In this document: piece after piece, positions 32,960 to 42,688 of the stretch
Layout of the letters: the number at the start of each line of letters is the position of its first letter
How positions within the stretch are numbered: the first letter of the stretch is position 1
NCBI RefSeq assembly: GCF_041929205.1
Contig: NZ_JBHFNT010000046.1
DNA: 64,000 bases
Source of the DNA: Floridanema evergladense
GTDB taxonomy: Bacteria > Cyanobacteriota > Cyanobacteriia > Cyanobacteriales > Aerosakkonemataceae
Direction: 5' to 3' (one strand)
Notes under the pieces: model-generated
The model's input: the letters and a program-made list of their open reading frames with translations, nothing else
Told to the model about the DNA's origin: nothing
Databases searched by the model: none
Position numbers and translations under genes: made by a program

Positions 32960-33898
32960 TTAATCCAAGTTAACGAATATTCATACAAATTCTGCGGGCG
33001 ATCGGAGAATTGTAAAGTTTTAGTAAATTTATCTACCCACCCACCTGTCATTTCACATCTGAGTTCATTAGAATGACAGAGTGTAGTTCAGTCCTTTGTC
33101 AAGACCACTACGGCTGAAACTTAGTACTTTAATATAAATAGAGTTTCTGTGACTTAAATTCTAAGGATGTCAGTACATCTAGCGTCACTTCTAAGCTTTT
33201 GTGGCTGTGTGGTAGCTAAACTGAGGTGAGACGAAAAACTGGTTAAACCAGATTCCCCTTAAATCAGGAATCATTAGCGACCAAATAATCCGAAAAGCCA
33301 CAAAATTCAGCCAAATCGTCTAACATGACCAATGACAATAGAAACTACCAAATTAGTTCAACTAAACTAGCTGAAAATGGGTGCAATACTTTACGTAGGC
33401 TTATTCGCAACTCTGAGGACAAAAACTGCTTGGTTATCCTCCAGCCTATTGTCTAAAATTTTGTGGGGTAAGTTCACCTGAACTCTCTATCCAGCAAGAA
33501 CGCAGGTGAAATTATACCCCAACTTGCAGAATAATTTCGATGTTTAGCATCTTTGGGCAAAAGCCGATGCAACAATAATTTTTCACCCTAATTTTCCAGT
33601 TGAATGGAGACATCGAAAAACTGCATAGATAAAAGCAAAAACTGCTGGCAATTTTTGTGAGAAAGGCTACAATCGTAAAGATCTTGACAAGACCCAACAA
33701 TAAATTCAGTCACTTACGCTTCCAATAAACGCTTATGTTTTAACTCCGAAGCACAGTGTTTTTGCCCGAACCAGTTAATTAATAATTAAGCTTTTAATGC
33801 TTGTTTGGTCTTTTACTGGTTAATATGTTGGGAGATTGATTGCATCATGATGTCTAGTTGTTGATTTTGTTAACCCAAAGGAGCATGAGGAACGCGGC
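32960..33898 (+). other. Long structured region upstream of sigA
   Basis: 939 bp without a gene. Inverted repeats: CTGTCATT/AATGACAG (33045-33052 and 33072-33079); CTGGTTAAACCAG (33239-33251); and a long hairpin GGGGTAAGTTCACCTG (33465-33480) pairing with 33503-33520. This is probably the multi-promoter region and 5' leader of sigA. I did not find a coding frame with family resemblance. Confidence 0.55.
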
Positions 33899-35026
33899 AT
33901 GACCCAGGCTAACAACGTACTTGATAATATAAGTCCTACTTTGGAAGAGCTACTCTTAGCAGAAGAAGTGGAAGAAGCAGATCAAGACGAGTTTTTAGAA
34001 GATGTGTCCCCTGAAGAAGACGATGGAAAGCCTGGTAAGGTACGCTCAAACCGTCGTCGAGCGCAAACTAAGAAAAAGCATTATACAGAAGACTCAATTC
34101 GCCTGTATTTGCAAGAAATTGGTCGAATTAGACTGTTACGGGCGGATGAAGAAATCGAATTGGCAAGAAAGATTGCTGATTTGTTGGAATTAGAACGGAT
34201 TCGAGAGAGTCTTTGCGATCGCTTAGACCGTGACCCCCACGATCGCGAGTGGGCGGCAGCGGTAGATATGCAGTTGCCTGCGTTCCGTCATCGCCTCCAT
34301 TTGGGGCGACGTGCGAAGGACAAAATGGTGCAGTCCAACCTCCGTTTAGTAGTTTCGATCGCCAAAAAATACATGAATCGCGGGCTGTCTTTCCAAGATT
34401 TAATTCAGGAAGGTAGCTTAGGTTTAATTCGGGCAGCGGAAAAATTCGATCACGAAAAAGGCTATAAGTTCTCTACTTATGCGACTTGGTGGATTCGTCA
34501 GGCAATCACTAGAGCAATTGCCGATCAATCTCGGACTATTCGTTTGCCTGTTCACTTGTACGAAACTATTTCCCGGATCAAGAAAACTACCAAATTGTTA
34601 TCGCAAGAAATGGGTCGCAAACCTACTGAAGAGGAAATAGCTACTCGCATGGAAATGACGATCGAGAAGCTGCGATTCATTGCTAAATCTGCTCAATTGC
34701 CTATTTCCTTGGAAACCCCGATCGGTAAAGAAGAGGATTCTCGATTGGGAGATTTTATTGAGTCGGATGGCGAAACTCCAGAAGACCAAGTTTCCAAGAA
34801 TTTGCTGCGCGAAGATTTGGAAAGTGTTTTAGATACTCTGAGTCCAAGAGAACGGGATGTTTTACGTCTGCGTTACGGTTTGGATGATGGCAGAATGAAG
34901 ACTCTTGAAGAAATCGGGCAAATTTTTAACGTGACTCGCGAACGAATTCGTCAGATTGAGGCTAAGGCGTTGCGGAAGCTACGTCATCCTAACCGCAATA
35001 GTATTCTTAAAGAATATATTCGTTAG
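33899..35026 (+). CDS. sigA: RNA polymerase principal sigma factor SigA
   Basis: A 375-aa group 1 sigma-70 protein. An acidic N-terminus is followed by region 1.2 (DSIRLYLQEIGRIRLLRADEEIELARKI), region 2 (MVQSNLRLVVSIAKKYMNRGLSFQDLIQEGSLGLIRAAEKFD...FSTYATWWIRQAI), region 3, and region 4 (LSPRERDVLRLRYGLDDG...TLEEIGQIFNVTRERIRQIEAKALRKLR). Full conservation of 2.4 and 4.2 and the presence of the SigA-specific HDREWAAAV-type spacer support group 1 instead of the group 2 sigmas. It is followed by a good terminator. Confidence 0.93.
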   Translation: MTQANNVLDNISPTLEELLLAEEVEEADQDEFLEDVSPEEDDGKPGKVRSNRRRAQTKKKHYTEDSIRLYLQEIGRIRLLRADEEIELARKIADLLELERIRESLCDRLDRDPHDREWAAAVDMQLPAFRHRLHLGRRAKDKMVQSNLRLVVSIAKKYMNRGLSFQDLIQEGSLGLIRAAEKFDHEKGYKFSTYATWWIRQAITRAIADQSRTIRLPVHLYETISRIKKTTKLLSQEMGRKPTEEEIATRMEMTIEKLRFIAKSAQLPISLETPIGKEEDSRLGDFIESDGETPEDQVSKNLLREDLESVLDTLSPRERDVLRLRYGLDDGRMKTLEEIGQIFNVTRERIRQIEAKALRKLRHPNRNSILKEYIR

Positions 35027-35052
35027 CAACTTTTTTACCATACTTTGAGCAG

Positions 35053-35087
35053 GTTCCAGTAGCGATCGCTATTGGAACTTTTATTTA
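35053..35087 (+). terminator. sigA terminator built on a HIP1 octamer
   Basis: GTTCCA (35053-35058) and TGGAAC (35073-35078) enclose TAGCGATCGCTA, itself self-complementary; TTTTATTT follows. The HIP1 sequence forms the top of the stem-loop. Confidence 0.85.
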
Positions 35088-35162
35088 TGCAGAAATAGGG
35101 AGTTTTTTGGCTCCCTATGAATAGTTCGTTTCAGATTGTCAGAGGTAAAAAGAATACAAGAA

Positions 35163-35315
35163 TTACATCAAACCTAAGAAATGTAGAACACCTTGACCGG
35201 AAACTAGTTCGGTAATTAAAGCAGCAACAAAACCAATCATTGCTAACCGACCGTTCCAATTTTCAGCTTGGGGTGTGAAGCCGAATTTAACATCGTTGCG
35301 ATTTTCACCTTGCAT
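35163..35315 (-). CDS. High-light-inducible protein (HLIP/SCP)
   Basis: A 50-aa single-helix chlorophyll-binding protein (MQGENRNDVKFGFTPQAENWNGRLAMIGFVAALITELVSGQ). The ENWNGRLAMIGF motif supplies Glu/Asn/Arg ligands of the chlorophyll a/b-binding family. HLIPs bind chlorophyll and carotenoid and protect assembling photosystem II under stress. It is second of two tandem copies and ends in the same VLHFLGLM. Confidence 0.9.
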   Translation of the reverse strand: MQGENRNDVKFGFTPQAENWNGRLAMIGFVAALITELVSGQGVLHFLGLM

Positions 35316-35427
35316 AGTCTCAACTCCGTAAATGAAGTTTTGTAAAGTCCTGTAAATTAATGTAACTGATGCTGGGTAAAAATGCAACTATTGGTATAAG
35401 CCGAGATACAGAGACGCACTGGAAGAA

Positions 35428-35610
35428 CTACATTAAGCCCCAAAAATGGAGAACTCCTTGATGAGAAAATAATTCAACTAGTACTACTGCTGCAAAGCCG
35501 ATCATCGCTAAGCGACCGTTCCATATTTCTGCTTGAGGAGTAAAACCTGTTTTCCAGGTGTTACGTTCTTGAGGATCGGTAATTGGTTTTACTTGAGTAG
35601 TGTCTTGCAT
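35428..35610 (-). CDS. High-light-inducible protein (HLIP/SCP), second copy
   Basis: A 60-aa protein (MQDTTQVKPITDPQERNTWKTGFTPQAEIWNGRLAMIGFAAVVLVELFSHQGVLHFWGLM). It has the same helix and motif as its neighbour (EIWNGRLAMIGF) but a longer N-terminus. The two genes are tandem on the minus strand, 112 bp apart, and probably arose by duplication. Likely light- and stress-induced, by family knowledge. Confidence 0.9.
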   Translation of the reverse strand: MQDTTQVKPITDPQERNTWKTGFTPQAEIWNGRLAMIGFAAVVLVELFSHQGVLHFWGLM

Positions 35611-35771
35611 CTGGAAAACTCCCAAAAAAATGAATTAATGTGAACAATTATTAAATAATATAAAAATAAATGAAGAAAGTAAGCTCTGTCTAAAGTTAGA
35701 GATTATTGCTTCTAATGATAGTTTTGGTTAAGACTGTCTGAAGTTAAATTGAGTTAGCAGGAGTAAAAAAG

Positions 35772-36428
35772 ATGAGTTATCCGTCAGCACCTTGGACATT
35801 AAAAGGTTATGCCGTTCAGACTGTTCAATTGGTGGATGTTGAGCGATCGCGCCCGCTAATTCCCCAAGAATTAGAAATTGTTTCAGTTTGGCCCGGAAAA
35901 ACAATTGGAGGAGTGTATTTATCCTCCTATAAATTGGGTTCAACTTTGGAATATAACGAGTTAATTGTAGTTCCGGGAATGGTGAATTATGCCGGAAAAT
36001 TTGGTTCTTGGATTTCTCACATTTATGTAGACAATTCCGACTCTGTAGCTGGTGGTAGAGAAATTTGGGGATTACCAAAAGAGTTAGCAGAATTTACTTG
36101 GTTAACCGGAGAAGAGTCTAGTGTAATTGTTAGACAAGGAGATAAAGAACTTTGCAACCTTACTTACACTAAACCCAGTTTGGCATTGCCTGTTTCTTTA
36201 GCTTTGTCAAGTTTCAGTTCTTCAATTTCGGATTTTCTGTTATTTAAAGGTGAATTTGCAACCCGTGTGGGATTAGTCAGTGGTAAATTGCAAGTACCTA
36301 CAGAAAGTCCTTTTGCTACTTTAAATTTAGGTCAGCCTTGGTTAACAGCTTATTGTGATGATTTGCGTTTAGTTGCCAATGCGCCAGAAGTAGTAGGTGA
36401 GAGGAAAGTTGAGTTTAGTTATTCTTGA
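35772..36428 (+). CDS. Acetoacetate decarboxylase family protein
   Basis: A 218-aa protein. SAPWTLKGYAVQTVQLVDVERSRPLIPQELEIVSVWPGKTIGGVYLSSYKLG and NELIVVPGMVNYAGKFGSWISHIYVDNSDSVAGGREIWGLPKELAEF match the acetoacetate decarboxylase-like fold (Pfam ADC). The catalytic lysine of true ADC sits in the conserved (W)GxPK segment; here GLPKEL retains Lys. Cyanobacterial members are not known to make acetone; some relatives modify polyketide or carotenoid-like substrates. Confidence 0.82.
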   Translation: MSYPSAPWTLKGYAVQTVQLVDVERSRPLIPQELEIVSVWPGKTIGGVYLSSYKLGSTLEYNELIVVPGMVNYAGKFGSWISHIYVDNSDSVAGGREIWGLPKELAEFTWLTGEESSVIVRQGDKELCNLTYTKPSLALPVSLALSSFSSSISDFLLFKGEFATRVGLVSGKLQVPTESPFATLNLGQPWLTAYCDDLRLVANAPEVVGERKVEFSYS

Positions 36429-36511
36429 AAAAGAAGAATTGGCGATCGCAATCACTGGAAGTGGTGGGTGGTGCGATCGCCATACTGAAAATTTTCTCTA
36501 GCTAAAATTGC

Positions 36512-39073
36512 TCAAAACTGTATAGAAAACGAACCGATTACGGTTAATGGTTCTCCAGGTTCAATACCACCCTCATTTCCAGTCAAGGCTCTAATGTAGT
36601 AGGTGTCGGAAATATTTCGGAAATTCACAGCCCAACGATAGTTGTTACGGCGATAAAAAATTGCAGCATTTCCTATTAAATAATTACCAACGCGGTAGCT
36701 ATTTGCCAAGTTGCCAAAACGGTCATCTGTATACTCGAATCCCAGACCAAAACCTAGTCCTTTTAAATTTCCTTGTTGAATTTCATAAGTAGTCCACAAA
36801 CTTGCTTTATTCCTGGGAATACCAAAAAACCGATTGCCAACAATTGTTTCATCTGTATCATTACTGACCTTAGCATCAATGTAGGCGTAAGACCCGATAA
36901 TTTTCCATCCTGGTAATACTTCACCCGCGATATCGAATTCAATACCTCGACTTTTTTGCTCTCCAACAGCGATCGAAAACAGGGGATTATTTGGATCGCT
37001 AGTTGCTACATTTGATTTTGTAATATCAAAGTAGGTTAGTGTTGCTAATAATCGTTGCGAAAATAGCTCAGTCTTAATTCCAACTTCAAAACCTTCTCCT
37101 TCTTCTGGTGCTAGAATACTGCCGCTAGCTGTTGTGGATGTGTTTGGCTTGAAAGACTGCGAGTAATTAGCAAAGAATGACAATTGTGGGATAGGTCGGT
37201 AAAGTAAACCTAGTCGCGGAGTTAAGGCATCATTGCTTTGCTCAGTTTCACCACCTTCATTGAAAGCGGTTTGGATATTGGAAGTTTTTTGAGTTATTGA
37301 GTCGTAGCGTAAACCAGCAACTAAAATCAAGTTATCCAGCAAGTAAACTTGGTCTTGCAGATAAATTCCTAAACGGTTGGCTGTGGTGAGTGTGTCGCCA
37401 AATGGTGGCAAAGAGGAACGATTAGGTTTAGGAAAACTATAGTCTGGATTAAAAATATTTAGAATTGATGGATTAGCAGCATCAAATACTGTGGCGATTC
37501 TCGATTCGCTGCGGTTTAAGTCAACCCCCATTGTGACTGTATGTTTAATCGATCCGGTTGTAAAGTTTCCCACTACACTTGTAAACAGAGAATAAGAGCG
37601 GTCTTGACCGTCTTGATCTGCATAAAAACGGGTAATATTTTCATCTTCGACAATGAAAGGAAGGGCGACAACGCTATAGTCGTACTCATAACTGATATAG
37701 CGGAAACCATTGCGAATTTTCCAGTTATCGCTAAAGCGATGTTCAAAACTGTAGCCTGTACTTAGATAGTCTGTTGCGATCGTATCATCTGGGTTATTTG
37801 CTACAAAATCTCTAGGAACAGGAGCCACTCCGTTACCAAATTTGGTAATTCCAAAATCAGCAGGTTTGTTTTCGTGAATGTATTCTAAATTAAATGCTAA
37901 ATCGGTACGATCGCTAACTTTCCAACTCAACACAGGAAAAACTGAAAATCGATTTATATCTGTTTCAAAATCACGAAAACTGCGATCGTGCTGGTACAAC
38001 AAATTTAAGCGATACAACAGATTACCATTGTTTGTCAAAGGCCCCGTTAAATCAATCCGAGGTCGGACAAATTCTCGACTGCCAACTTGAAGTTCTGCTT
38101 CGTGGAAAGGTTGGGCTAAGGGTCGTTTAGATACCAGATTGATTACGCCTCCAGGCTCAATTTGACCGTACAAAATAGAAGATGGGCCTTTAAGAACTTC
38201 TACCTGTTGTAGATTGGCAAGTTCTGGTATTGCTTGAAAACTTCCATATATTCGATAACCGTCTCTGAGTACTGGTGCACCATTAGCAAATTGGTTGCCA
38301 AATCCACGAATGCTAAAACTCGCTTCACGCCCCCCATTACTACCAGCAAATGTTACACCACTGATGTTAGTTAGAGCATCTTCAATGCGTGTTACTTGCT
38401 GATCTCGGATTATTTCTTGGGGGATAACTTGGACTGAGAAGGGTGTTTCTAAAATCGGTGTATCGGTTCCAGTTGCCGTTGACGCATTGGGAACAATGTA
38501 GGCTCGTTGTATAGCGCGTGTTACTACAATTTCCACATCTTCTATATTTTCGCCCAGCGGTTTGAGTTCATAAGCCAGTTCTCCAGTTTTTAATATTACA
38601 TTTGTGGGAATTCGATCGCTTCCCACCACCGTAATTTGGATGCGGTTGCCATCAATTTGATTAATTGCAATTCTGGTAATATTGGTGCTGGGATTTTCGG
38701 CAATAAATTCATTTTCTTCTGGCAATTTCAGCAGGGCATTAGAAATATTGGCAATTAACCGATTGCCTTGGGTGGTAAATTGTCGAGCATCGATTTGTAG
38801 CGGCTTTCCATCTTGGGTTTGGAGAATAATTTCTACACTAGTTTCGGTGCGGTTAATTTGCACTTTGGTTACTTGTATTAATGCCTGCTGTTGTGCTGTT
38901 TCTATTTGGGCAAGCCATTCTTTAACTGTAGTAGCAGGGCGATCGCGCACTGAGCTAGTTTGAGCAGTATCTATGTTTTCTAAAACTTCTTGTGCCATTA
39001 CGGATTGGACAAGCGAGCAAGCTAGAAGACTAGCAAAAACTAATCTTAAAGACAACTGAAATTTTTCGATCAT
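36512..39073 (-). CDS. TonB-dependent siderophore receptor with N-terminal AMIN domain
   Basis: An 853-aa outer-membrane protein. A signal peptide (1-27) is followed by an AMIN domain (about 60-165, ALIQVTKVQINRTETSVEIILQTQDG). Then comes a TonB plug (about 210-330, PFSVQVIPQEIIRDQQVTRIEDALTNISGV, RGFGNQFANGAPVLRDGYRI, EVLKGPSSILYGQIEPGGVINLVSKRP) and a 22-strand barrel ending in Phe. An AMIN domain before the plug is typical of cyanobacterial siderophore receptors such as SchT/IutA types. The gene follows a PepSY protein gene, forming an iron-siderophore uptake unit. Confidence 0.92.
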   Translation of the reverse strand: MIEKFQLSLRLVFASLLACSLVQSVMAQEVLENIDTAQTSSVRDRPATTVKEWLAQIETAQQQALIQVTKVQINRTETSVEIILQTQDGKPLQIDARQFTTQGNRLIANISNALLKLPEENEFIAENPSTNITRIAINQIDGNRIQITVVGSDRIPTNVILKTGELAYELKPLGENIEDVEIVVTRAIQRAYIVPNASTATGTDTPILETPFSVQVIPQEIIRDQQVTRIEDALTNISGVTFAGSNGGREASFSIRGFGNQFANGAPVLRDGYRIYGSFQAIPELANLQQVEVLKGPSSILYGQIEPGGVINLVSKRPLAQPFHEAELQVGSREFVRPRIDLTGPLTNNGNLLYRLNLLYQHDRSFRDFETDINRFSVFPVLSWKVSDRTDLAFNLEYIHENKPADFGITKFGNGVAPVPRDFVANNPDDTIATDYLSTGYSFEHRFSDNWKIRNGFRYISYEYDYSVVALPFIVEDENITRFYADQDGQDRSYSLFTSVVGNFTTGSIKHTVTMGVDLNRSESRIATVFDAANPSILNIFNPDYSFPKPNRSSLPPFGDTLTTANRLGIYLQDQVYLLDNLILVAGLRYDSITQKTSNIQTAFNEGGETEQSNDALTPRLGLLYRPIPQLSFFANYSQSFKPNTSTTASGSILAPEEGEGFEVGIKTELFSQRLLATLTYFDITKSNVATSDPNNPLFSIAVGEQKSRGIEFDIAGEVLPGWKIIGSYAYIDAKVSNDTDETIVGNRFFGIPRNKASLWTTYEIQQGNLKGLGFGLGFEYTDDRFGNLANSYRVGNYLIGNAAIFYRRNNYRWAVNFRNISDTYYIRALTGNEGGIEPGEPLTVIGSFSIQF

Positions 39074-39101
39074 TTCCTCACACCAAATAAAGCAACAATG
39101 T

Positions 39102-39126
39102 AGTTAATTAGAAAGCCTAATTAACT
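39102..39126 (-). promoter_or_regulatory. Perfect inverted repeat between the PepSY and receptor genes
   Basis: AGTTAATTAG and CTAATTAACT (10-bp arms, 5-nt loop) occupy the 82-bp gap. It might be an operator or RNA hairpin that tunes receptor expression. It does not match a Fur box well. Confidence 0.4.
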
Positions 39127-39155
39127 GATAGTTCTATTAATTTTGAAAAAATTTT

Positions 39156-40214
39156 TTACCTGCGAACGAGCAATTTTCTCCGCTTCCAGTTGATTAACCC
39201 TGTGATGAATAAAAGCGTGGGCATAAAGCCGAGAAATAAGTATAAAATCCGGGTGGGTAGTCCCCCAAAAGTACCAAAGTGGAGATCTGCGATCGCTACC
39301 AAAAATGCAAAAAATGGATCGGCTTTGATGACTTTATTAGCTTGTACTACCTCTCCACTATAACGATCCAATTCAACAACGCTGAGATCGAAACGCCCTG
39401 TTTCTTGATTCGGCAATCTCTTTCTCACCATCAGTTTTTGAGAATCGTGTTCGGGAAATTCGATAAAGGTAATTTTTCCTTCCGGGATGGCAGCGTTGGC
39501 TTTTTGAATCAATTTGTTAATCGCAACAGCTGGTTTTTCAGGTATCGGTTTTATTTCTGGGGATTGGTTGAACATCGGCAAAAAGTGAACAATGACGATC
39601 GCAACCCCCGTGAATCCAGAAATTAATAAAAATAGGCTGGATAAAATACCGCTTACTTTATGAATGTCGTAACTTAGTAGAGGTAGAGGTGATGAAAAAC
39701 GAATTTTAAAACCGCTTTTTAGTTGTCGCCACCCTGTCCACAACAACATTCCAGTAAATGCCATTAATAATAGCAAAACTCCTGTCACACCTACAATAAT
39801 TTGCCCAACTTTTCCGACAAATAAATCGTGGTGCAAAGTGTAAAGAAACCCAACAGGAGAATACTCCCAAATTCGCGAACCTAAAATTTTTCCTGTATAA
39901 GGATTCACAAAAGTTTGTAACCGATGTTCATTACGCATCTTCTGGTTAATAATGTAGCTTTCATCCGGTTTTTTAGGGGTTTCAATAAACCACAGAGGTA
40001 CGTAAGGTTGAGCATTTTGCACTAGCGCCACCATTGTATCGAGCGAAACTTGTTTCGTTTGCGGTGTGACATGATAAAGCGATCGATTTAAAACACGATC
40101 CAATTCCTGATGAAACACAATAGTGGCACCTGTCAGACTAATTACTATCAGCAACAACCCCATCACAATGGCGATCGAACCATGCACTCTCAATACCAAG
40201 TTGCGAATTTTCAT
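39156..40214 (-). CDS. PepSY-associated membrane protein (siderophore-iron reductase-like)
   Basis: A 352-aa protein with four predicted membrane helices: about 12-34, 132-155, 185-210 and 325-345. The order PepSY-like segment (FHQELDRVLNRSLYHV), HHDLFVGKVGQIIVG, W..L, YDIHKVSGILSSLFLLISG and FGTFGGLPTRILYLFLGFMPTLLFITGLINWKRRK is that of PepSY_TM (PiuB/FoxB) proteins. Conserved histidines in the helices suggest haem binding, so it probably reduces imported ferric siderophore. It is transcribed ahead of the TonB receptor. Confidence 0.88.
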   Translation of the reverse strand: MKIRNLVLRVHGSIAIVMGLLLIVISLTGATIVFHQELDRVLNRSLYHVTPQTKQVSLDTMVALVQNAQPYVPLWFIETPKKPDESYIINQKMRNEHRLQTFVNPYTGKILGSRIWEYSPVGFLYTLHHDLFVGKVGQIIVGVTGVLLLLMAFTGMLLWTGWRQLKSGFKIRFSSPLPLLSYDIHKVSGILSSLFLLISGFTGVAIVIVHFLPMFNQSPEIKPIPEKPAVAINKLIQKANAAIPEGKITFIEFPEHDSQKLMVRKRLPNQETGRFDLSVVELDRYSGEVVQANKVIKADPFFAFLVAIADLHFGTFGGLPTRILYLFLGFMPTLLFITGLINWKRRKLLVRR

Positions 40215-40751
40215 CGGCGGTAACTCCTCTATATTGCTGGGATGAAATAGGCTGAGAAAAGTTTTCGAGTTTGCACCTTTCTTCTATAACCGCAATTACG
40301 TCATGAAAAATTTCCCCACTCATCCCCTGATGAGTGAGTTAGCTAATGAGCATCCCACTTATAGGTTTAAACAGCAGGAGAGAGCAGTTAAATGCACATC
40401 ACCTTAAAAGCCACCCTATTAAAAGTCTTTCTCAAAAGCTGTAGAGAATATAAACCATATTGCAAATACTTTGCAAGTAGTTAAGAAGAACAATTGCAAG
40501 AGTTTGTAGCTTATGTTTCTTCAAAAGCTTATATAGCAATAGTTTTAGGCTGATTGATAATGGTTAATGAAAAGTTTTTATTAAAAGCTAATACTATTAA
40601 TAGACATCGTTAACGCTATATATAGTTATATAGTTGTTTTTAGATGTCTTCTTTCAGACTTAGAGGTATGAGAAACAAATAGCAAATAACCTTTGTTAGT
40701 AATGTTCTAGACTGATAAAGCAATCATCTCAGTCAGAAAAGGAAACAGACG
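40215..40751. other. PepSY-proS divergent intergenic region
   Basis: 537 bp, A+T rich. It contains no supported gene. A TGATAATGGTTAATGA sequence at about 40555-40570 has a Fur-box-like half but is too weak to call; promoters of both flanking genes must lie here. Confidence 0.45.
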
Positions 40752-42560
40752 ATGCGACTCTCTCAAATGTTATTTGTCACATTGCGGGAAGACCCAGCCG
40801 AAGCAGAAATTCCCAGCCATAAATTATTACTCCGCGCAGGTTATATTCGTCGCATCGGTAGCGGAATTTATGCTTATCTTCCCTTAATGTGGCGCGTGTT
40901 GCAAAAGGTTTCGCAAATTGTGCGCGAAGAAATGAATGCTACAGGCGCACAAGAATGTTTATTACCACAATTACAACCTTCGGAATTGTGGAAAGAATCT
41001 GGTCGTTGGGATACTTATACTAAAGCTGAAGGTATCATGTTTGCGCTGACCGATCGCCAAAAACGCGAATTAGGTTTAGGGCCAACTCATGAAGAAGTAA
41101 TTACAACAGTTGCTAAAGATATGATTCGTTCATATCGTCAATTACCGCTACATTTGTACCAAATTCAAACTAAATTCCGCGATGAAATTCGCCCTAGATT
41201 TGGTTTAATGCGGGGAAGAGAATTCATCATGAAAGATGGTTATTCTTTCCATGCTGATGAGGAAAGTTTGAAGAAAACTTATCAGGATATGCACCATGCT
41301 TACAGCAATATGTTGCGGCGCAGTGGATTAGCTTTTCGGGCGGTGGAAGCTGATTCTGGGGCAATTGGTGGTTCTGGTTCTCAAGAATTTATGGTATTAG
41401 CAGAAGCGGGAGAAGATGAGGTTTTATATACAGAAGATGGCAAGTATGCCGCTAACGTAGAAAAGGCAGTTTCTTTACCTGCGGATGCTGAACCTTCTAC
41501 TTTTAAGAGTTTTGAAAAAAAGGAAACTCCGGGAATTGAAACAATTGAAAAACTGTGTAAGTTCTTGAAATGTTCGCCTACTCAAGTGGTGAAAAATGTA
41601 CTTTACCAAGCTGTTTATGATAATGGTATGACGGTTTTGGTATTAGTAAATATTCGGGGCGATCGAGAAGTAAATGAAGTTAAATTGCTGAATGAATTGA
41701 CCAAATTAGCTGATAAATATGGCGGTAAAACTGTTTTATCCCTGACTGTTCCTGATGCAGAGAGTCTGGAGAAATGGGCGGCGAAAGCTTTACCTTTGGG
41801 TTATATTGCTCCTGATATTGGTGATGAATATATTGCGGCAAATAAACAGGTAAGTGCGAAGTTTTTGCGCTTAGTTGATAAAACAGTTGTTGAGTTAAAG
41901 AATTTTGTTACTGGGTCTAATGAATCAGGTTATCACGTTGTTGGTGCTAACTGGAATTCTGAGTTTAAATTACCAGAATTAGTAGTCGATGTACGCAAAG
42001 CTAGACCGGGCGATCGAGCTATGCACAACCCGGAACAAACCTTAAAAAGCGCTAGAGGAATTGAAGTTGGGCACATCTTCCAATTAGGGACAAAATATTC
42101 CAAAACAATGGGCGCAACCTACACTAACGAACAAGGGGAAGAAATACCTTTAATTATGGGTTGTTATGGTGTGGGTGTATCGAGATTAGCGCAAGCAGCA
42201 GTAGAACAATCTTACGACAAAGATGGGATAATTTGGCCTGTGGCGATCGCACCTTATCACACCATTATTTCCATTCCCAATATTGCAGATACCGAACAAA
42301 TGGAAGTAGGAGAAAAACTTTATCATCAACTCAATCAAGGGGGAATCGAAACAATTTTAGACGATCGGAACGAACGCGCCGGGGTAAAATTCAAAGATGC
42401 CGATTTAATTGGCATTCCTTACCGGATTGTCACTGGACGATCGCTCAAAGATAGTAAAGTCGAAGTCGTCGATCGTGCAACTCATCAATCTCAAGAAATT
42501 GCTATTGATGAAGTAGTATCCACTCTGAAACAGTGGATAACTGAAAAAATTCAGAAATAA
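40752..42560 (+). CDS. proS: Prolyl-tRNA synthetase, bacterial type
   Basis: A 602-aa class II synthetase that charges tRNA-Pro. MRLSQMLFVTLREDPAEAEIPSHKLLLRAGYIRRIGSGIYAYLPLMWRVLQK is the N-terminal catalytic start, GPTHEEVITTVAKDMIRSYRQLPLHLYQIQTKFRDEIRPRFGLMRGREFIMKDGYSF is motif 2. The editing INS domain (about 230-400, YbaK-like) follows and MGCYGVGVSRLAQAAVEQ is motif 3. The anticodon-binding domain lies at the C-terminus. Complete; the start is certain. Confidence 0.97.
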   Translation: MRLSQMLFVTLREDPAEAEIPSHKLLLRAGYIRRIGSGIYAYLPLMWRVLQKVSQIVREEMNATGAQECLLPQLQPSELWKESGRWDTYTKAEGIMFALTDRQKRELGLGPTHEEVITTVAKDMIRSYRQLPLHLYQIQTKFRDEIRPRFGLMRGREFIMKDGYSFHADEESLKKTYQDMHHAYSNMLRRSGLAFRAVEADSGAIGGSGSQEFMVLAEAGEDEVLYTEDGKYAANVEKAVSLPADAEPSTFKSFEKKETPGIETIEKLCKFLKCSPTQVVKNVLYQAVYDNGMTVLVLVNIRGDREVNEVKLLNELTKLADKYGGKTVLSLTVPDAESLEKWAAKALPLGYIAPDIGDEYIAANKQVSAKFLRLVDKTVVELKNFVTGSNESGYHVVGANWNSEFKLPELVVDVRKARPGDRAMHNPEQTLKSARGIEVGHIFQLGTKYSKTMGATYTNEQGEEIPLIMGCYGVGVSRLAQAAVEQSYDKDGIIWPVAIAPYHTIISIPNIADTEQMEVGEKLYHQLNQGGIETILDDRNERAGVKFKDADLIGIPYRIVTGRSLKDSKVEVVDRATHQSQEIAIDEVVSTLKQWITEKIQK

Positions 42561-42612
42561 GGGAAAAATTTAGTGCGATCGGTTGAGTTTCAGCAATTTA
42601 AATGCTTGAATA

Positions 42613-42662
42613 GTTTGTTGTAAGCGCTTGGGTGCTAAAACACTAAAGCGTTTACAACAAAC
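42613..42662. repeat. Imperfect inverted repeat after proS
   Basis: GTTTGTTGTAAGCGCTT (42613-42629) pairs with 42645-42662 (AAAGCGTTTACAACAAAC) with one mismatch, 15-nt loop. There is no U-tract, so it may be a stabiliser or binding site. Confidence 0.6.
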
Positions 42663-42688
42663 AAATTAACTTAAATCCTTTTAAACTT

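Noticed and set aside
40555..40575. Possible Fur box TGATAATGGTTAATGA
   Set aside because: Only one half fits the consensus and the distance to the PepSY start is over 300 bp.
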